Source: Pelagibius sp037652055
GTDB taxonomy: Bacteria; Pseudomonadota; Alphaproteobacteria; Kiloniellales; Kiloniellaceae
DNA length: 64,000 nucleotides
Direction of reading: 5' to 3'
NCBI RefSeq assembly: GCF_037652055.1
Contig: NZ_JBBKAH010000001.1
Location: 62,001-126,000, forward strand
Shown here: positions 37,238-47,829 of the stretch, piece after piece
Layout of the letters: each line of letters begins with the position of its first letter
Position numbering within the stretch: the first letter of the stretch is position 1
Notes under the pieces: model-generated
Databases searched by the model: none
What the model was told of the DNA's origin: nothing
Seen by the model: the letters and a program-made list of their open reading frames with translations, nothing else
Position numbers and translations under genes: made by a program

Positions 37238-37312
37238 GGCGCCGAACACGGGAATTGAACCCGTGACCCCCGGATCGACAATCCGGTGCTCTCACCACTG
37301 AGCTAGTTCGGC
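37237..37312 (-). tRNA. tRNA-Asp(GUC)-like, complete cloverleaf with encoded CCA
   Basis: On the minus strand all arms pair: acceptor GCCGAAC/GTTCGGC (7 of 7), D stem GCTC/GAGC, anticodon stem CCGGA/TCCGG with loop TTGTCGA (anticodon GTC), variable region GGGTC, T arm ACGGG-TTCAATT-CCCGT, discriminator G and encoded CCA. Identity elements (G73, GUC) fit Asp. The body differs from common alphaproteobacterial tRNA-Asp, so it could be a second, divergent copy. It abuts the defective Glu-like unit without spacer. Confidence 0.75.
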
Positions 37313-37818
37313 CGCAAGGTACTCATTGCCCGACACACGCAAGACGCATTACGAGCGTCCAGCGCGCCGGCCGGGTGCACGAACCCGGACCTGAAGGGCG
37401 GTCTGCCAAGTACCAAACGAATGAAGGCTCCTGATCCTCTCGCGAGGGATGCCTATCGTCGTTTTCTCTGTGATGCTGTCATCTATTCCTGCCTCCGTTG
37501 TTCGCATTGCGCCGGGGCAGGAGTCGCGCGGAAACCGCGGGGCTCTAGACCCGGTGGGTGTGTGCCCCTTCCGGGCGCAAGTGACGATCCATAAAGGTCA
37601 TCGGGTTTCCGTTTCGCGTTGACCGCGCGCGGGGTTGCGTGCGGGAGGCGGGATATAGTCCAGGTCCGATTCCGGAATCAAGAAAAACTTGCGGTTGATG
37701 GCAAGAAAGACCGATCGTGTAAAATCGGCGGGCAAGGCGATGACAAAAGTTGCGTGCGCGAAAGTGGGGCGCTACCTCTCTTTGCCGGAAAAGGGGCCGC
37801 AGGCAGGTGGGAGCGACG
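37313..37818. other. Gene-free region between tRNA-like pair and acyl-CoA synthetase
   Basis: About 500 bases with no convincing gene on either strand. It must hold promoters for both directions. On the minus strand a 9-codon ORF (37453-37482) follows an AGGCAGGA sequence, but nothing else supports it. The segment just before the acyl-CoA synthetase start is AT-richer. Confidence 0.5.
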
Positions 37819-39450
37819 ATGGACGACGCACGTAACCCTTTCGAGACCGACCTGGCGCGCGGGCCGGCGAATCACGTGGCGCTCAGCCCCTTGAGCTTCC
37901 TGCCGCGCGCGGCAGCCGTCTACCCTGAGCGCTGCGCCGTCATTCACGGCGATCTCCGCTACACCTGGGCGCAGGTCTACGACCGCTGCCGCCGCCTCGC
38001 TTCGGCGCTCGCAAAGCGCGGCATCGGCAAGGGCGACACCGTCGCCGTCATGGCGCCCAACACGCCGCCCTGCCTGGAAGCGCACTTCGGCGTCGCCGCC
38101 GCCGGCGCGGTGCTGAACGCCCTCAACGTGCGCCTGGACGCCGCCACCATCGCCTTCACCCTGAACCACGGCGAAGCCAAGGTCCTCATCACCGACCGCG
38201 AGTTCTCCGGCGTCATCGAGGACGCGCTGAAAGAGGTCAGCCACGAAATCCTGGTCATCGACATCGACGATCCTCTCGGCGAAGGCGGCGCGCTTTTGGG
38301 CGAGACGGACTACGAGTCCTTTCTGGCGACCGGCGATCCCGAGTTTCCTTGGCGCCTGCCGGACGACGAATGGGAGTCGCTGTCGCTGCTCTACACCTCC
38401 GGCACAACCGGCAATCCCAAGGGCGTCGTCTACCATCACCGCGGCGCCTACCTGAACGCCATCGGCAACATGCAGGTCTGGGGCATGGGACCGCACCCGG
38501 TCTATCTCTGGACCCTGCCGATGTTCCACTGCAACGGCTGGTGCTTTCCCTGGACGGTGACCGCGCTGGCCGGCACCCACGTCTGCCTGCGCCAGGTGCG
38601 CGCCAAGGCGATCTACGACGCCATCGCGGACCACGGCGTGACGCACCTCTGCGGCGCGCCCATCGTCATGCAGCTGCTGCTGGGCGCGACCGACGACGAC
38701 AAGCGCGTCTTCGATCACCAGGTGAAGTTCATGACCGCGGCGGCGCCGCCGCCGGCCGCCGTGCTGGCCGCGATGCAGGACGCGGGCATCGAGGTGACTC
38801 ACGTCTACGGCCTGACCGAGGTCTACGGCCCCGCCGTGGTCTGCGCCTGGCACCGTGAATGGGACGAGCTCGACATCGAGCTGCAGGCGGCGATGAAGTC
38901 GCGCCAGGGCGTGAACTATCCGGTGCTGGAAGGCCTGATGGTCGCCGATGCCGAGACGCTCGCCCCCGTGCCGCGTGACGGCGAGACCCTGGGCGAGGTC
39001 TTCATGCGCGGCAACGTGGTGATGAAGGGCTACCTGAAGAACGCGGCGGCGACCGAGAAGGCCTTCGCCGGCGGCTGGTTCCACACCGGCGACCTGGGCG
39101 TCTGGCATCCCGACGGCTACATCGAGCTGAAGGACCGCTCCAAGGACATCATCATCTCCGGCGGCGAGAACATCTCCTCCATCGAGATCGAGAACGCGCT
39201 CTACGGCCATCCGGCGGTGGCCGGTGCCGCCGTGGTCGCCAAGCCCGACGACAAGTGGGGCGAGACCCCTTGCGCCTTCGTCGAGCTGAAGCCGGGCGCA
39301 ACAGCCGACGAGGCGGAGCTCATCGCCTTCTGCCGCCAGCGCCTCGCCTCCTTCAAGGCGCCCCGCAAGGTGGTCTTCGGCCCGCTGCCCAAGACCTCCA
39401 CCGGCAAGATCCAGAAGTTCGTGCTGCGCAGCCAGGCCCGCGATCTTTAG
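37819..39450 (+). CDS. Acyl-CoA synthetase (AMP-forming, AlkK/DmdB-like)
   Basis: 543 residues of the ANL superfamily: P-loop LLYTSGTTGNPKGVVYHHRG, substrate-pocket block MFHCNGWCFPWT, adenylate motif VYGLTEVYGP, hinge LKDRSKDIIISGGENISS, and catalytic Lys in KTSTGKIQKFVLR. The H-C-N-G-W-C-F-P block is shared by medium-chain acyl-CoA ligases and methylmercaptopropionate-CoA ligases (DmdB). Which substrate applies cannot be settled from the sequence. ATG 37819 has GGGAG upstream; the 5' extension to 37750 is unsupported. Confidence 0.9.
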   Translation: MDDARNPFETDLARGPANHVALSPLSFLPRAAAVYPERCAVIHGDLRYTWAQVYDRCRRLASALAKRGIGKGDTVAVMAPNTPPCLEAHFGVAAAGAVLNALNVRLDAATIAFTLNHGEAKVLITDREFSGVIEDALKEVSHEILVIDIDDPLGEGGALLGETDYESFLATGDPEFPWRLPDDEWESLSLLYTSGTTGNPKGVVYHHRGAYLNAIGNMQVWGMGPHPVYLWTLPMFHCNGWCFPWTVTALAGTHVCLRQVRAKAIYDAIADHGVTHLCGAPIVMQLLLGATDDDKRVFDHQVKFMTAAAPPPAAVLAAMQDAGIEVTHVYGLTEVYGPAVVCAWHREWDELDIELQAAMKSRQGVNYPVLEGLMVADAETLAPVPRDGETLGEVFMRGNVVMKGYLKNAAATEKAFAGGWFHTGDLGVWHPDGYIELKDRSKDIIISGGENISSIEIENALYGHPAVAGAAVVAKPDDKWGETPCAFVELKPGATADEAELIAFCRQRLASFKAPRKVVFGPLPKTSTGKIQKFVLRSQARDL

Positions 39451-39739
39451 AGGGGAGGGTTTAGCGGGGCGCCTTAGCTGATTCATCCTCTTCTTGGGAA
39501 TTGCCCGGAGAGGTCCGCTGGTAACGGCATGTCCGACGTGGCGACTGGAATGTTGATGGGCGCCTTTGTTCCAGGTCCGAACATCACTCCTTTACCCCCT
39601 GTGGCGGGCAAACCTTGATCCGGCTGCGCCGGGCACACCCAACAAAGCTCCAAAGAAAAGCGTGCGCGTAGAAGACTGCCATTCTCCGAAGCCGATCCGG
39701 CGGAGCATATACCGCGCTTTTACAGATGTTTACGCGCGA
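39451..39739. other. Left flank of the RT/exonuclease island
   Basis: The composition shifts from GC-rich to AT-richer across this stretch. No gene, tRNA, integrase or direct repeat is visible. Confidence 0.5.
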
Positions 39740-41146
39740 CTATTTCGTTGAAGCCAGTGAACGCTCTATTTTATGAAGCCAGCCCTCGATCTCCTGAGTC
39801 GCATTCTCATGGGGCGACGCTTTGCGAATCTCATCAAGTTCAGAACGTGCAATGGCTACTGTCCGCCAAAGATTCTGGTCGGGGTTCTGACCCAGTAATC
39901 TGTCCCTTATTCCTTGTTTGACCCGAGATCTATCGCTTTTCGAAAGACTCTCTGGAGCCATCAAGAAAATGAGCCTTTGTGCGATCTGCTGAAACCTTGG
40001 ATCGTTGAACTTCCGAATGAGGCTTGCCCTTTGAGACCAAGGTGTTTCTGCAAAATTTCGCATCACCATTTCGTCATGTTTGCCTGGAAACCCTTCGAAA
40101 ATCCTTTGCTCTAAAGCTCTTGGTTCCGGCCACTCTTCTCTCATTTTCGTTGCGAGCTTCACTAGGATGGCCCTTCGCTCGGGGGACGCGAGAAACGCAG
40201 CTTCTTCTGCCACTCTCTTGGATGGCACAATCCCAAGGTGCGCTCCGGCCTCATACTGGCTAGCAGCAATAGGAAACATGTTCTCCTTGAAACGTCGAAT
40301 CCGAAATGTATGGCTCGTGATGAGCATCTCCTGTGATGAGATCGTATTCGAGAAGAATCTTCGCCAGTCGGCCTCCAATTTGGCCACAAACTTGGCTGAT
40401 TTCTGTTTGTTATCAGAACCGATTGGAAGCCCCCACCAACCAGGGCGGCCGTCCTTAGAAGGTTCTGCAAAAAAGATAGGCTTCCCTGTATTCACTAGCC
40501 GAGACGCAAATTCTCGATCGGAACAGTCCAAGAACAGGGCCCATAGCGCTTGGGACCTCGATGCGATTTTCTTGCAAATGTGAATGACGGCCAGCACATC
40601 TCCCAAGGCATCATGCGCATCGGTGTGAGCGTATCCATTCAATGGGGCAAGCCGATCCAAACGAAATATAGGGCGACCAGATGCAATGTTAGGCACTACA
40701 AGTGCATGCGGTGAGATCCTCGACATAGCACGCACTAGAGGCAAAACGTCCGCCCTAGCGTTGCCATGAGTGACGGTTAGGTAAGGCGGGTTCAATGTTT
40801 GCCACAGCGCCCGTTGCAGAAGCGGCTCATCGAACTGGAATGAGTTGTACCCAATGAAGAGTGCAGGAGACCAGGATCGCAACCTCTCCTGTATACTCGC
40901 CATCATATCGGGAAATTGTGGCAGATTAGGGTTGTCAATTTGACTTGGCGAAATGCCGGTAACGATCATCGCACTGGGCGACGGGACTATCCATGGCAAT
41001 CGTCGGCACCTGATATTTATGCGATCAAGCTCTTTAAAGCTCTTGTCGGTCAATATGGCCGCAAACTGAATAATTTGATCAAACTCAACATTCGTTCCGG
41101 TTGTTTCGGTATCATAAAATACAAAATTTCGAGTATCGCCAGACAC
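39740..41146 (-). CDS. ExoI (SbcB)-like DEDDh 3'-5' exonuclease
   Basis: 468 residues, close to E. coli exonuclease I (475). The DEDDh set is present: Asp12 and Glu14 in FYDTETTGT, Asp106 in GYNSFQFDEPLL, and His178/Asp183 in HTDAHDALGD. The region after about 200 follows the ExoI plan of an SH3-like plus helical domain (FFAEPSKDGRPGWWGLPIG; GFPGKHDEMVMRNF). ExoI degrades single-stranded DNA from the 3' end. It starts at GTG 41146, 10 bases after the RT stop, so both are one operon. ExoI is uncommon in alphaproteobacteria, and its low GC suggests transfer. Processing of RT products or degradation of phage DNA is inference. Confidence 0.85.
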   Translation of the reverse strand: MSGDTRNFVFYDTETTGTNVEFDQIIQFAAILTDKSFKELDRINIRCRRLPWIVPSPSAMIVTGISPSQIDNPNLPQFPDMMASIQERLRSWSPALFIGYNSFQFDEPLLQRALWQTLNPPYLTVTHGNARADVLPLVRAMSRISPHALVVPNIASGRPIFRLDRLAPLNGYAHTDAHDALGDVLAVIHICKKIASRSQALWALFLDCSDREFASRLVNTGKPIFFAEPSKDGRPGWWGLPIGSDNKQKSAKFVAKLEADWRRFFSNTISSQEMLITSHTFRIRRFKENMFPIAASQYEAGAHLGIVPSKRVAEEAAFLASPERRAILVKLATKMREEWPEPRALEQRIFEGFPGKHDEMVMRNFAETPWSQRASLIRKFNDPRFQQIAQRLIFLMAPESLSKSDRSRVKQGIRDRLLGQNPDQNLWRTVAIARSELDEIRKASPHENATQEIEGWLHKIERSLASTK

Positions 41147-41156
41147 ATTATCGCTC

Positions 41157-42719
41157 TCAATAATATGAATATGGCGGAGGTTCGACGCCCTCTAGGCCAA
41201 ATGTATAGTAGTATTTGCGCGCAGCTCGCCAGCCTCGAACAAAGCTAGGGAGACGCGGGTTCGGGCAATTTGGGCCACGCCATGCTCTCTTGTCGAGCCA
41301 TTGGCCGAGGATGAGTTCCTCGGCCGAGGGCGAGAGGCCTTTTCGCTTGTACTTGATCTTCAGAATGCGCTGCCTCTTCCTCATTGCAAGCCGTAGGCTC
41401 ACAAGCAACCAGCGATCCAACTCCTTAAGCGTTTCAGCGTCTTCAAGAAGGGCGTAAAATCCCATCAAGCCCCGCATCTCGCGTAGCTTGTCGCCACCGT
41501 TGAGAAATTTAGTGATCTCTTCCTCTTCGAGTCCGCCATAGAGGTATCCTCGCAACTCAAGAACGAGTCCAAGAAGGTCCCAGTCGTATGGCTTGCGTAC
41601 CGTGCGGCAGCGGTTCTTATTGAATCCAAATTTTTTAGGATACTGAATCAGATAGACTTGTATAAGCCGTGACATTTTCGCGATTATACGTGCCCGGACA
41701 TGATCGGGGATCTTAAGGCCGCCCTTGGTAAACCGATATCCAAGATAGTCGAATCCAGAATAACTTCTAATTTCCGCTTCATCTTTGCCAATGATAGCGA
41801 TTCCGGGCGATTTCTTCTCATTTATTATGAGGCCACTGTTCTGGCAGTGCTCGATAAACGTCTCTTCAAGTTCCTCCGCTTCAGCGTAGGTCGAGCAAAG
41901 GGCAACTACGTCGTCCGCGTACCTGACAAAGCGTCCTGATTTCCGTTCCAAGGAACGATCAAGCTCGTGGTTGGCGAGATTCGCAAGAAGAAGTGAGACA
42001 GACGAGCCTTGCGGCGTGCCAATGTGCCGCCTCGCGAAATCTCCAATTAGATAGTCAGAAACGCTCGCAAACTGGTGTCGCATGAACTCCTTTAGTACGA
42101 AGCGCTCATGGGGCGTAACAGCTACAAGCTCTCTATCGTCAATACATCGCTCCATGTATCGAGTTGGGATAGTGTCGAAGTATTTTTGAAAATCGATCTG
42201 CACGGCAAACAATCTTTGATCAGTCATGAACCCTTTCAGGGCCAAGATAGCATCAAACACATCACGTTCAGGGTGGTAAGCGTAAGAAAAGGGCGAAAGT
42301 CTCTTGATATTCCGATCCCTGGCCCTTCGAAGCACCACGTTTGCCAGCGCCGCATCTGGGATGGCAAAAGCCATAATCTCCCTGACTCCGCCTTGAGGCT
42401 TAGGAATCTGATACCTGACCGCCGGTACCGGCTCGTAGGTGGCATCAAGGACCTTTTTCCAAATCGTCTTTGCGATGATGTTAGCGTTTCTCGCGCAATG
42501 GGTAGGATCAAAGTGTCGATGAACTTTCGCCAGCGAGGATGCTGGCTTCGGCAGTCCTGCTTTCAATCCAGTCCGCTTCTCAAATTTTTGCCGATCCTGA
42601 CGCGCCTTTGCATCGCGGCCATTGTTTCGCCGCCCTGCGCGCCGGCAAAGTCTTTTGATTTCCTGTTTTAGAGCTTTTTCCATGAGGGCGGCGAGGGGTC
42701 TTAGATCAAGGGTTTCCAC
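41157..42719 (-). CDS. Free-standing reverse transcriptase (unassigned group, defence-like)
   Basis: 520 residues. RT motifs in order: IPKPQGGVREIMAF (105-118), QIDFQKYFDTIP with catalytic Asp176, PQGSSVSLLLANLANHELD (236-254), and RFVRYADDVV with Asp269/Asp270. A thumb-like helical region and an uncharacterised C-terminus ending PPPYSYY follow. There is no maturase X/endonuclease domain, no Cas1, and no retron NAxxH or VTG motif. It therefore resembles the UG/DRT-type RTs used in phage defence, but the subgroup is unknown. The likely GTG start at 42719 has no ribosome-binding site; ATG 42683 is an alternative. Confidence 0.85.
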   Translation of the reverse strand: METLDLRPLAALMEKALKQEIKRLCRRAGRRNNGRDAKARQDRQKFEKRTGLKAGLPKPASSLAKVHRHFDPTHCARNANIIAKTIWKKVLDATYEPVPAVRYQIPKPQGGVREIMAFAIPDAALANVVLRRARDRNIKRLSPFSYAYHPERDVFDAILALKGFMTDQRLFAVQIDFQKYFDTIPTRYMERCIDDRELVAVTPHERFVLKEFMRHQFASVSDYLIGDFARRHIGTPQGSSVSLLLANLANHELDRSLERKSGRFVRYADDVVALCSTYAEAEELEETFIEHCQNSGLIINEKKSPGIAIIGKDEAEIRSYSGFDYLGYRFTKGGLKIPDHVRARIIAKMSRLIQVYLIQYPKKFGFNKNRCRTVRKPYDWDLLGLVLELRGYLYGGLEEEEITKFLNGGDKLREMRGLMGFYALLEDAETLKELDRWLLVSLRLAMRKRQRILKIKYKRKGLSPSAEELILGQWLDKRAWRGPNCPNPRLPSFVRGWRAARKYYYTFGLEGVEPPPYSYY

Positions 42720-43676
42720 TGACGAAGCGTACCTAAGGGCTTATCGTCACCCCTCAGCGCATTGGTGCCTCGACACCAGGTAACTTGACCCCTCGCCTAG
42801 GCTACTACGCCATTCAAAAAAAGTGTCGAGATTAGCTGGCGACGTCAAGCTATTTGAGCGTTAACAACTGGAAGAAAAATGAAAAACTGCCATAGACCAG
42901 TCTGCTAGGCGAACAAAAGGTTAGCCAGAAAGGGGCCTGCATGCCATGACGAGCGTGTTGCCAAGTACATAGCAACGATCTTGGATCTCGTTACTTATCA
43001 GGCGGCAATCGCCTCGACCCGCGTTCTATACGCGCCCGCCTGCGGCTACACAATTCGACTACTCTGCTGGTCACAATCCGCGGAGCACCGGGCGTGACCG
43101 TGCTGCCCAAGTTGGTCGCAACAACGACACCGATCGCCTTCTGTGAGATCGCTAAGCCAATTACGCAGTGCCAGATTGGCCTGATCAGCCGTTCTATGGA
43201 TTTGCCCGGTCCAGCAATGCTCGCCTTTGCAGATTTCGCCCCATTCCACGTGCCAGCAAGGAAAGGAACCTGCTGACGGACTTCTAGCGGGAGTCGAGGC
43301 GAATGATCGCTGCTGCTGCCAACTGTTTCTCAGAACTCCAGTCTGAATTTGGCATGATCCGCTCCGGCTCAACTTGAGTCCCGTGGCCCGGCTGCGGGCA
43401 GACCGGCGTCCAGCCTTAGCGAGGACGCTTCCCCCAAATACAAAACCGCGCCCTTCGGTCCCTCTCGAACTGAGGGTGAAGGACGCGGTGGAAGCGTCGG
43501 ATGCCTGCTTGTCTGTCCGTCGTGCCGGCGACTGCTTTTGTGGCTGCTTTTCGCTTCTGCTTTTGCTGCTCTCCTGAAGGGTTCCTTCCCTTCGGCACGG
43601 GCCTGCCTGGCTGCCAGATGACCGGCGCCTGCGTATCAGGCGTTGCTTGACTGAGGCTTTGTGCTTGGGAGTTTGG
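42720..43676 (-). other. Long hairpin-rich leader of RT operon; candidate ncRNA
   Basis: About 950 bases without a convincing gene. Immediately upstream of the RT on its strand are nested 8-bp inverted repeats: CTCGACAC (near 42769) with GTGTCGAG (near 42822), and TCGCCTAG (42793-42800) with CTAGGCGA (42905-42912). Hairpins GGCG-GCAAT-CGCC (about 42998-43010) and CGCG-TTCTATA-CGCG (about 43019-43034) follow. Several defence RTs use an adjacent structured RNA, so this could hold a template or regulatory RNA (inference). The far end (43300-43670) is GC-richer and may belong to the host chromosome. Confidence 0.4.
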
Positions 43677-43844
43677 CTAGCTGTCCATGTGTCCCGCGAT
43701 TTCGTCCTTGATCCGGAGTTTTTCGCGTTTAAGTTCAATAATCCGGAGATCGTCGGGATGCGGCCTGTGTTCTTCCTCGTCGATTGCGTTTTCGATAGCC
43801 GCGTGCTTGGTTCGCAACGACGCGATACGCTCATCTGCTGGCAT
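43677..43844 (-). CDS. YdcH/DUF465 family small protein
   Basis: 55 residues, all helical: MPADERIASLRTKHAAIENA then RPHPDDLRIIELKREKLRIKDEI, the DUF465 hairpin pattern (L-x-x-x-H-x-x-L/I-x-x-x-I, then D...I-x-x-L-K-x-x-K-L-x-x-K-D-x-I). GGAGG lies 6-7 bases before ATG 43844. Function unknown. A second, longer member is at 46652. Confidence 0.85.
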   Translation of the reverse strand: MPADERIASLRTKHAAIENAIDEEEHRPHPDDLRIIELKREKLRIKDEIAGHMDS

Positions 43845-43960
43845 TCGGAACCTCCAATGAGCCTCTAGGTACCCGAATATGCTAGACCAGGGACCGTTCG
43901 ATTGCAATTCGATGACGCCCCCGGCGCGTGGAAAAACTTAGGTTAAGTTAGGTTAAGTCT

Positions 43961-44557
43961 GTGACCCAAAATCAGCGGTTGATCGTCGGCATCAGCGGGG
44001 CAAGCGGCGTGCGCTATGGCGTGCGCCTGCTGGAGATGCTGCGCGATCTGCCGGTTGAGAGCCACCTGGTGATGTCCAAGGCGGCGGAGATCACCCTGGC
44101 CTACGAGACCGAGCTGAAAGTGGCCGAGGTGACGGCCCTGGCCGACAAGGTCTATCCCGCCGGCGACGTCGGCGCGGCGATCTCCAGCGGCTCCTTCCAG
44201 ACCCTCGGCATGGTGATCGCCCCCTGCTCGGTGCGCTCTATGTCGGAAATCGCAACCGGCGTCACCTCGAACCTGCTGACCCGCGCCGCCGACGTGGTGC
44301 TGAAGGAACGCCGCCGCCTGGTCCTCATGCTGCGCGAGACGCCGCTGCACACCGGCCACCTGCGCTCCATGCTGGCGCTGTCGGAGATGGGCGCGATCAT
44401 CGCGCCGCCGGTGCCCGGCTTCTACGCCAACCCGCAGTCGATCGACGACATGGTCGACCACACCCTCGGGCGCGTGCTCGACCTCTTCGGCCTCGACGCC
44501 GGCACGGTGAAACGCTGGGGCGAGGACGCCGGCAAGATCCGCCCCCTGCGGGGCTGA
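43961..44557 (+). CDS. ubiX: Flavin prenyltransferase
   Basis: 198 residues of the UbiX/Pad1 family: VGISGASGVRYGVRLLEML at the start (FMN phosphate site), SHLVMSKAAE, the central SGSFQTLGMVIAPCSVRSMSEIATG, and ERRRLVLMLRETPLHTGHLR near the prenyl-phosphate site. UbiX attaches a dimethylallyl group to FMN, producing the cofactor of UbiD in ubiquinone synthesis. Start is GTG 43961, after a TTAGGTTAAG duplication (43938-43957). The 3' end is followed by degenerate tandem copies of its own last about 28 bases. Confidence 0.93.
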   Translation: MTQNQRLIVGISGASGVRYGVRLLEMLRDLPVESHLVMSKAAEITLAYETELKVAEVTALADKVYPAGDVGAAISSGSFQTLGMVIAPCSVRSMSEIATGVTSNLLTRAADVVLKERRRLVLMLRETPLHTGHLRSMLALSEMGAIIAPPVPGFYANPQSIDDMVDHTLGRVLDLFGLDAGTVKRWGEDAGKIRPLRG

Positions 44558-44612
44558 AGGGCAAGGTCCGCCCCCTGCGCGGCTGAAGGGCAAGGTCCGT
44601 CCGCTGCGGAGT
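44529..44612. repeat. Tandem repeat derived from the ubiX 3' end
   Basis: Three imperfect units of about 30 bases (GGCAAG-RTCCGCCCCCTGCG then GGCTGAAG) start within the last codons of ubiX and continue past its stop, each unit repeating the TGA. Confidence 0.75.
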
Positions 44613-44639
44613 TAGCGCCGCACAGGGCCGGCCCGCCGC

Positions 44640-44750
44640 CCATCCTTCGAGACGGCTGCTGCGCAGCCTCCTCAGGATGAGGTCAATCATTTTATGTTCC
44701 ACCCTCATCCTGAGGAGCCGCCGCAAGGCGGCGTCTCGAAGGATGGACCA
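44640..44750. repeat. Inverted pair of CTCATCCTGAGGAGC-family repeats
   Basis: One copy in minus orientation (44641-44682) and one in plus orientation (44701-44749) form a potential cruciform between two convergent genes (ubiX and the TIGR02444 gene). Confidence 0.8.
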
Positions 44751-44778
44751 CAGGCAGGGTGCCTTTTCCCGCAGCCCG

Positions 44779-45347
44779 CTAGCCGAGGTCCTCGAGAATG
44801 CGGATGGCGTGGACCGGCGCCACTTGCGGGCAGGCGCCGTGCAGGATGGCGGCGAGGTCGGCGAAGTCGTCGTCGGTCGGCCGCGGCTTGAAGCGGGTGA
44901 GATAGAGATGGAGGTTGGCGGCGGCCTCCTCCGGCGCGCCTTCACCGGCCACGATTTCGATCTCCTGATAGAGCACCAGCTGCTCCAGCATCTCGGCCTG
45001 CAGCTCCAGCGACTTCACCTCTTCGCGGAAAGCCTCGCCGAGGTCGTCGGGCACGGCGGTCTGCTGCTTCAGCCAGCGCCGCGCGGCGCGCAGCGGTCCC
45101 ACCACGTTGTCGTGCCAGGGCCGCGAGGCCGAGCGCAGCAGGCCGATGTCGCCGCCGTCGAACCGCCGTCCCTGCACGCCGGCCCAGGCGCAGAACAGCA
45201 GGAGGTTCACGTCCAGCCCGTGGCGGTCCTGCAGCTCCAGGCAGGCCTCGGCCACGCCGGGGCGTGCATAGAGGGCGCCGGAGAACTGCCAGAAGGGCGT
45301 CTCCTCCGGGGAAACGGAACCGCTGCGTTCCCGATACCCATGCTTGG

Positions 45348-45351
<4 letters not shown>
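44779..45351 (-). CDS. TIGR02444 family protein
   Basis: 190 residues, helical and soluble. It matches the TIGR02444 pattern: PFWQFSGALYARPGVAEACLELQ, VNLLLFCAWAG, RPWHDNVVGPLRAARRWLK and LELQAEMLEQ. The function of this family is unknown. Its ATG lies in an ATGA overlap with the pfkA stop, so it is translationally coupled to glycolytic phosphofructokinase. Confidence 0.85.
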
Positions 45352-46448
<1,097 letters not shown>

Positions 46449-46651
46449 CTGGCCTGTTTTCCCCGTCACCCCTGCCGCCTTCGCAACGAAAAACGCTTTT
46501 CGGGGCAGACTTTAGCAGCTTATGGGACTAGAAATCTCGGGTTGCGGGCAGTCTGCGCGCAATCGGGGCGGCCAGCCCGCAAGACTCCCGCCCCAAGACT
46601 CCCAAGGGGATCGCCAAGCGGGTATACTCCCGGGCGCGTCCCACACCTCGC

Positions 46652-46867
46652 ATGAGCGCAATGGATCAACCGGATCTCGACCAGCTGCGTCGCAAACTCG
46701 CCGAGCTCAAATCGGAGCACCGCGACCTCGACGACGTCATCAGCCATCTCGCGGAAACCCGCCCCTTCGACCAGCTTCAGCTGCAGCGCCTGAAGAAGCG
46801 CAAGCTGGCGCTGAAGGACCAGATCCTGAAGCTGGAAGACGCCATGCTGCCGGATATCATCGCTTAG
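46652..46867 (+). CDS. YdcH/DUF465 family small protein
   Basis: 71 residues, helical hairpin: LRRKLAELKSEHRDLDDVIS, then FDQLQLQRLKKRKLALKDQI, ending LEDAMLPDIIA as in typical DUF465 proteins. ATG 46652 is chosen, although ATG 46661 (MDQPDLDQL) is equally possible. Divergent from pfkA. Function unknown. Confidence 0.85.
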   Translation: MSAMDQPDLDQLRRKLAELKSEHRDLDDVISHLAETRPFDQLQLQRLKKRKLALKDQILKLEDAMLPDIIA

Positions 46868-46912
46868 CCGGATCGCTTAGCAGGCTGCTGAGAAAGGGCG
46901 CCCGACCTGCAA

Positions 46913-47030
46913 CACATCCTTCGAGACGGCGCTGACGCGCCTCCTCAGGATGAGGTAAGACTATGAAATGATTGACCTCATGCTGAGGAGCACGCGAGCG
47001 CGTGCGTCTCGAAGCACGAGGTCAATCAGG
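46913..47030. repeat. Inverted pair of CTCATCCTGAGGAGC-family repeats
   Basis: A minus-orientation copy (46917-46955) and a plus-orientation copy (46971-47025) flank a short spacer, as at 44640-44750. They lie between convergent genes. Confidence 0.8.
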
Positions 47031-47073
47031 CCGTCAGGACTTTTTCAGCAACCGATCAGGGCGGAGTCGCCGG

Positions 47074-47829
<756 letters not shown>

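Noticed and set aside
37453..37482. Nine-codon ORF (leader peptide?) upstream of the tRNA-like pair
   Set aside because: It has a fair ribosome-binding site but no attenuator structure or downstream coding gene within reach.
36793..37640. Sigma-54 promoter for slipin, as in rtc operons
   Set aside because: No TGGCAC-N5-TTGC-like match on the minus strand in either intergenic stretch.
41157..43036. Retron (msr-msd plus RT) or group II intron
   Set aside because: The RT lacks retron NAxxH/VTG motifs and maturase/endonuclease domains; no domain V-like hairpin or clear msr-msd pair was seen.
43046..43834. 262-codon minus-strand frame, and an overlapping 60-codon frame at 43416-43598
   Set aside because: Ser/Arg-rich with no fold-like pattern; the first overlaps the DUF465 gene in another frame, and neither has a ribosome-binding site.
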